Shown piece by piece: positions 62,986-64,000 of a stretch of 64,000 nt of DNA. Source of the stretch: Peromyscus leucopus (Eukaryota > Chordata > Mammalia > Rodentia > Cricetidae); assembly GCF_004664715.2 (NCBI RefSeq), contig NC_051075.1, positions 37,099,958 through 37,163,957 of the forward strand, read 5' to 3'. Under the pieces are notes generated by a model. It was not told where the DNA came from. It searched no databases and was given only the letters and a program-made list of their open reading frames with translations. Each line of letters begins with the position of its first letter. Within the stretch, counting starts at the first letter, position 1. The position numbers were made by a program, and so were the translations under genes.

Positions 62986-63650
62986 TAAAATTTAAACTTA
63001 GTATTATGAACAATTTTAAGATAAAAATACATATATCTTTGACATCTCAAAGTTAGGACATTCTCTATTTTAAATAAAATTTCCCTTAAAGAACAAGTAA
63101 GCTCTTAGCTTCCTGGCTGCTGTGAGGTAAACAGCTTCATCTATTACACTCTTCTTTGCTATTCTTTCAAATCACAACCCCAGAATGATGGAGCCAGCCA
63201 AGCACAGACTGAAACCTTTGAATGAGCGAAAATATTCGTTTCCTGTTTTGTTTTGAAAAGAAGAGCAGGCAAGACATGGAGAAAGCTAGGCTTGCTGTAT
63301 TATTTTTAGGCAATGTCATATACTGTTAGTTAAAACAAATTTGTGCTTTATTTAATAATACACATTTTGGTAACGTCTATATGTTTAATTATGAAGTCCC
63401 GGAGTTTCATTTCATATGCTGTGATTCTGAAATTTTAAGTAGGAAACTCTTATTTTTCCAGTGCTGAAGGAATTTCCTGCAATACTTTCCCAGAAGTAAA
63501 TACTATTTTTTTCAATGTTAATGATCCAAAATAAAAGAACAAGATTAAGAAGAATAGGAGGAAAAAATCATATTTTTTTAGTTGAAGGAATGGAACCTTG
63601 AGGTGACATAAAATGTTAAAATTTTTAAGATTTTTTTTTCATGAGTATGA

Positions 63651-63732
63651 GAGAGGGAGGGAGGGAGAGAGGGGAAGGGAGAAAGAGAGAGGGAGGGAGG
63701 AAGGGAGGGAGGGGGAGGGAGGAAGGGAGAGG

Positions 63733-63795
<63 letters not shown>
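63651..63795. repeat. 145-nt polypurine GA tract inside a B2/B3-like SINE
   Basis: GAGAGGGAGG-type units run into about 33 uninterrupted GA dinucleotides. TCAGAAGAAGGCATCAGATGG at about 63827 shows an antisense B2 body after it. Confidence 0.9.
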
Positions 63796-63798
<3 letters not shown>

Positions 63799-64000
63799 AC
63801 CATGAGTGTTCAGGCGTTCACAGGGGTCAGAAGAAGGCATCAGATGGCTGGAACTGGACTTCAGGCAACTCTGAGCAGCATGAAGGGGTGGTGGAAACAG
63901 GGCTTAAGTCCTCTGAAACAGCAGCAAACTAGACCCTAAATATCTTAAATTTATTTTCAAAGTCTTTACTTCTTTAAAGAAGTATTCTCAAACACTTCCA

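Overview
This is a 64 kb piece of a mammalian nuclear genome. It is most likely from a cricetid rodent (hamster, vole or deer-mouse type). The evidence is dense B1, B2, ID and ID-B1 SINEs, cricetid-looking B1 tails, rodent L1 3' ends, several LTR families, long microsatellites, and long introns with GT-AG borders. The species call is inference from repeat style; the rodent call is firm.

Two protein-coding genes can be reconstructed exon by exon, both on the minus strand. SOS2 (RAS guanine-nucleotide exchange factor) occupies about 39.3-61.3 kb. Ten consecutive coding exons (probably exons 14-23) cover the end of the REM/Cdc25 linker, the whole Cdc25 catalytic domain and the proline-rich GRB2-binding tail. 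The 5' part lies beyond the right edge. VCPKMT (METTL21D, lysine methyltransferase for VCP/p97) is complete at 32.95-38.38 kb. It has six coding exons and 228 codons, and ends in a five-codon terminal exon. Its CpG-island promoter (about 38.0-38.56 kb) carries a perfect CRE palindrome and a TGCG tetranucleotide repeat. SOS2 and VCPKMT lie head-to-tail with under 1 kb between the SOS2 poly(A) signal and the VCPKMT start, the same neighbourhood as human 14q21.3.

The left half (1-32.6 kb) shows no gene I can support. It is intergenic DNA filled with transposon debris. The clearest items are a solo gammaretrovirus-like LTR with a perfect 4-bp target-site duplication (10323-10855), a pair of nested LTRs of a cricetid-type family (15.45-16.35 kb), a 5'-truncated antisense L1 with a perfect 16-bp target-site duplication (21.9-22.5 kb), a composite LTR-like element with B1-like modules (25.07-25.55 kb), and long CA, GA and GGGGA tracts.

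The introns of SOS2 hold two unnamed minisatellites (42-bp unit at 44.18-44.43 kb; 25-bp unit at 51.4-51.57 kb), two fossil DNA transposons, and a pair of nearly identical ~240-bp segments in introns 14 and 16. One of these begins about 26 nt from a splice acceptor. I found no convincing new gene system. The points most worth a second look are the VCPKMT mini-exon, the SOS2 intronic duplication, the minisatellites and the intact solo LTR.
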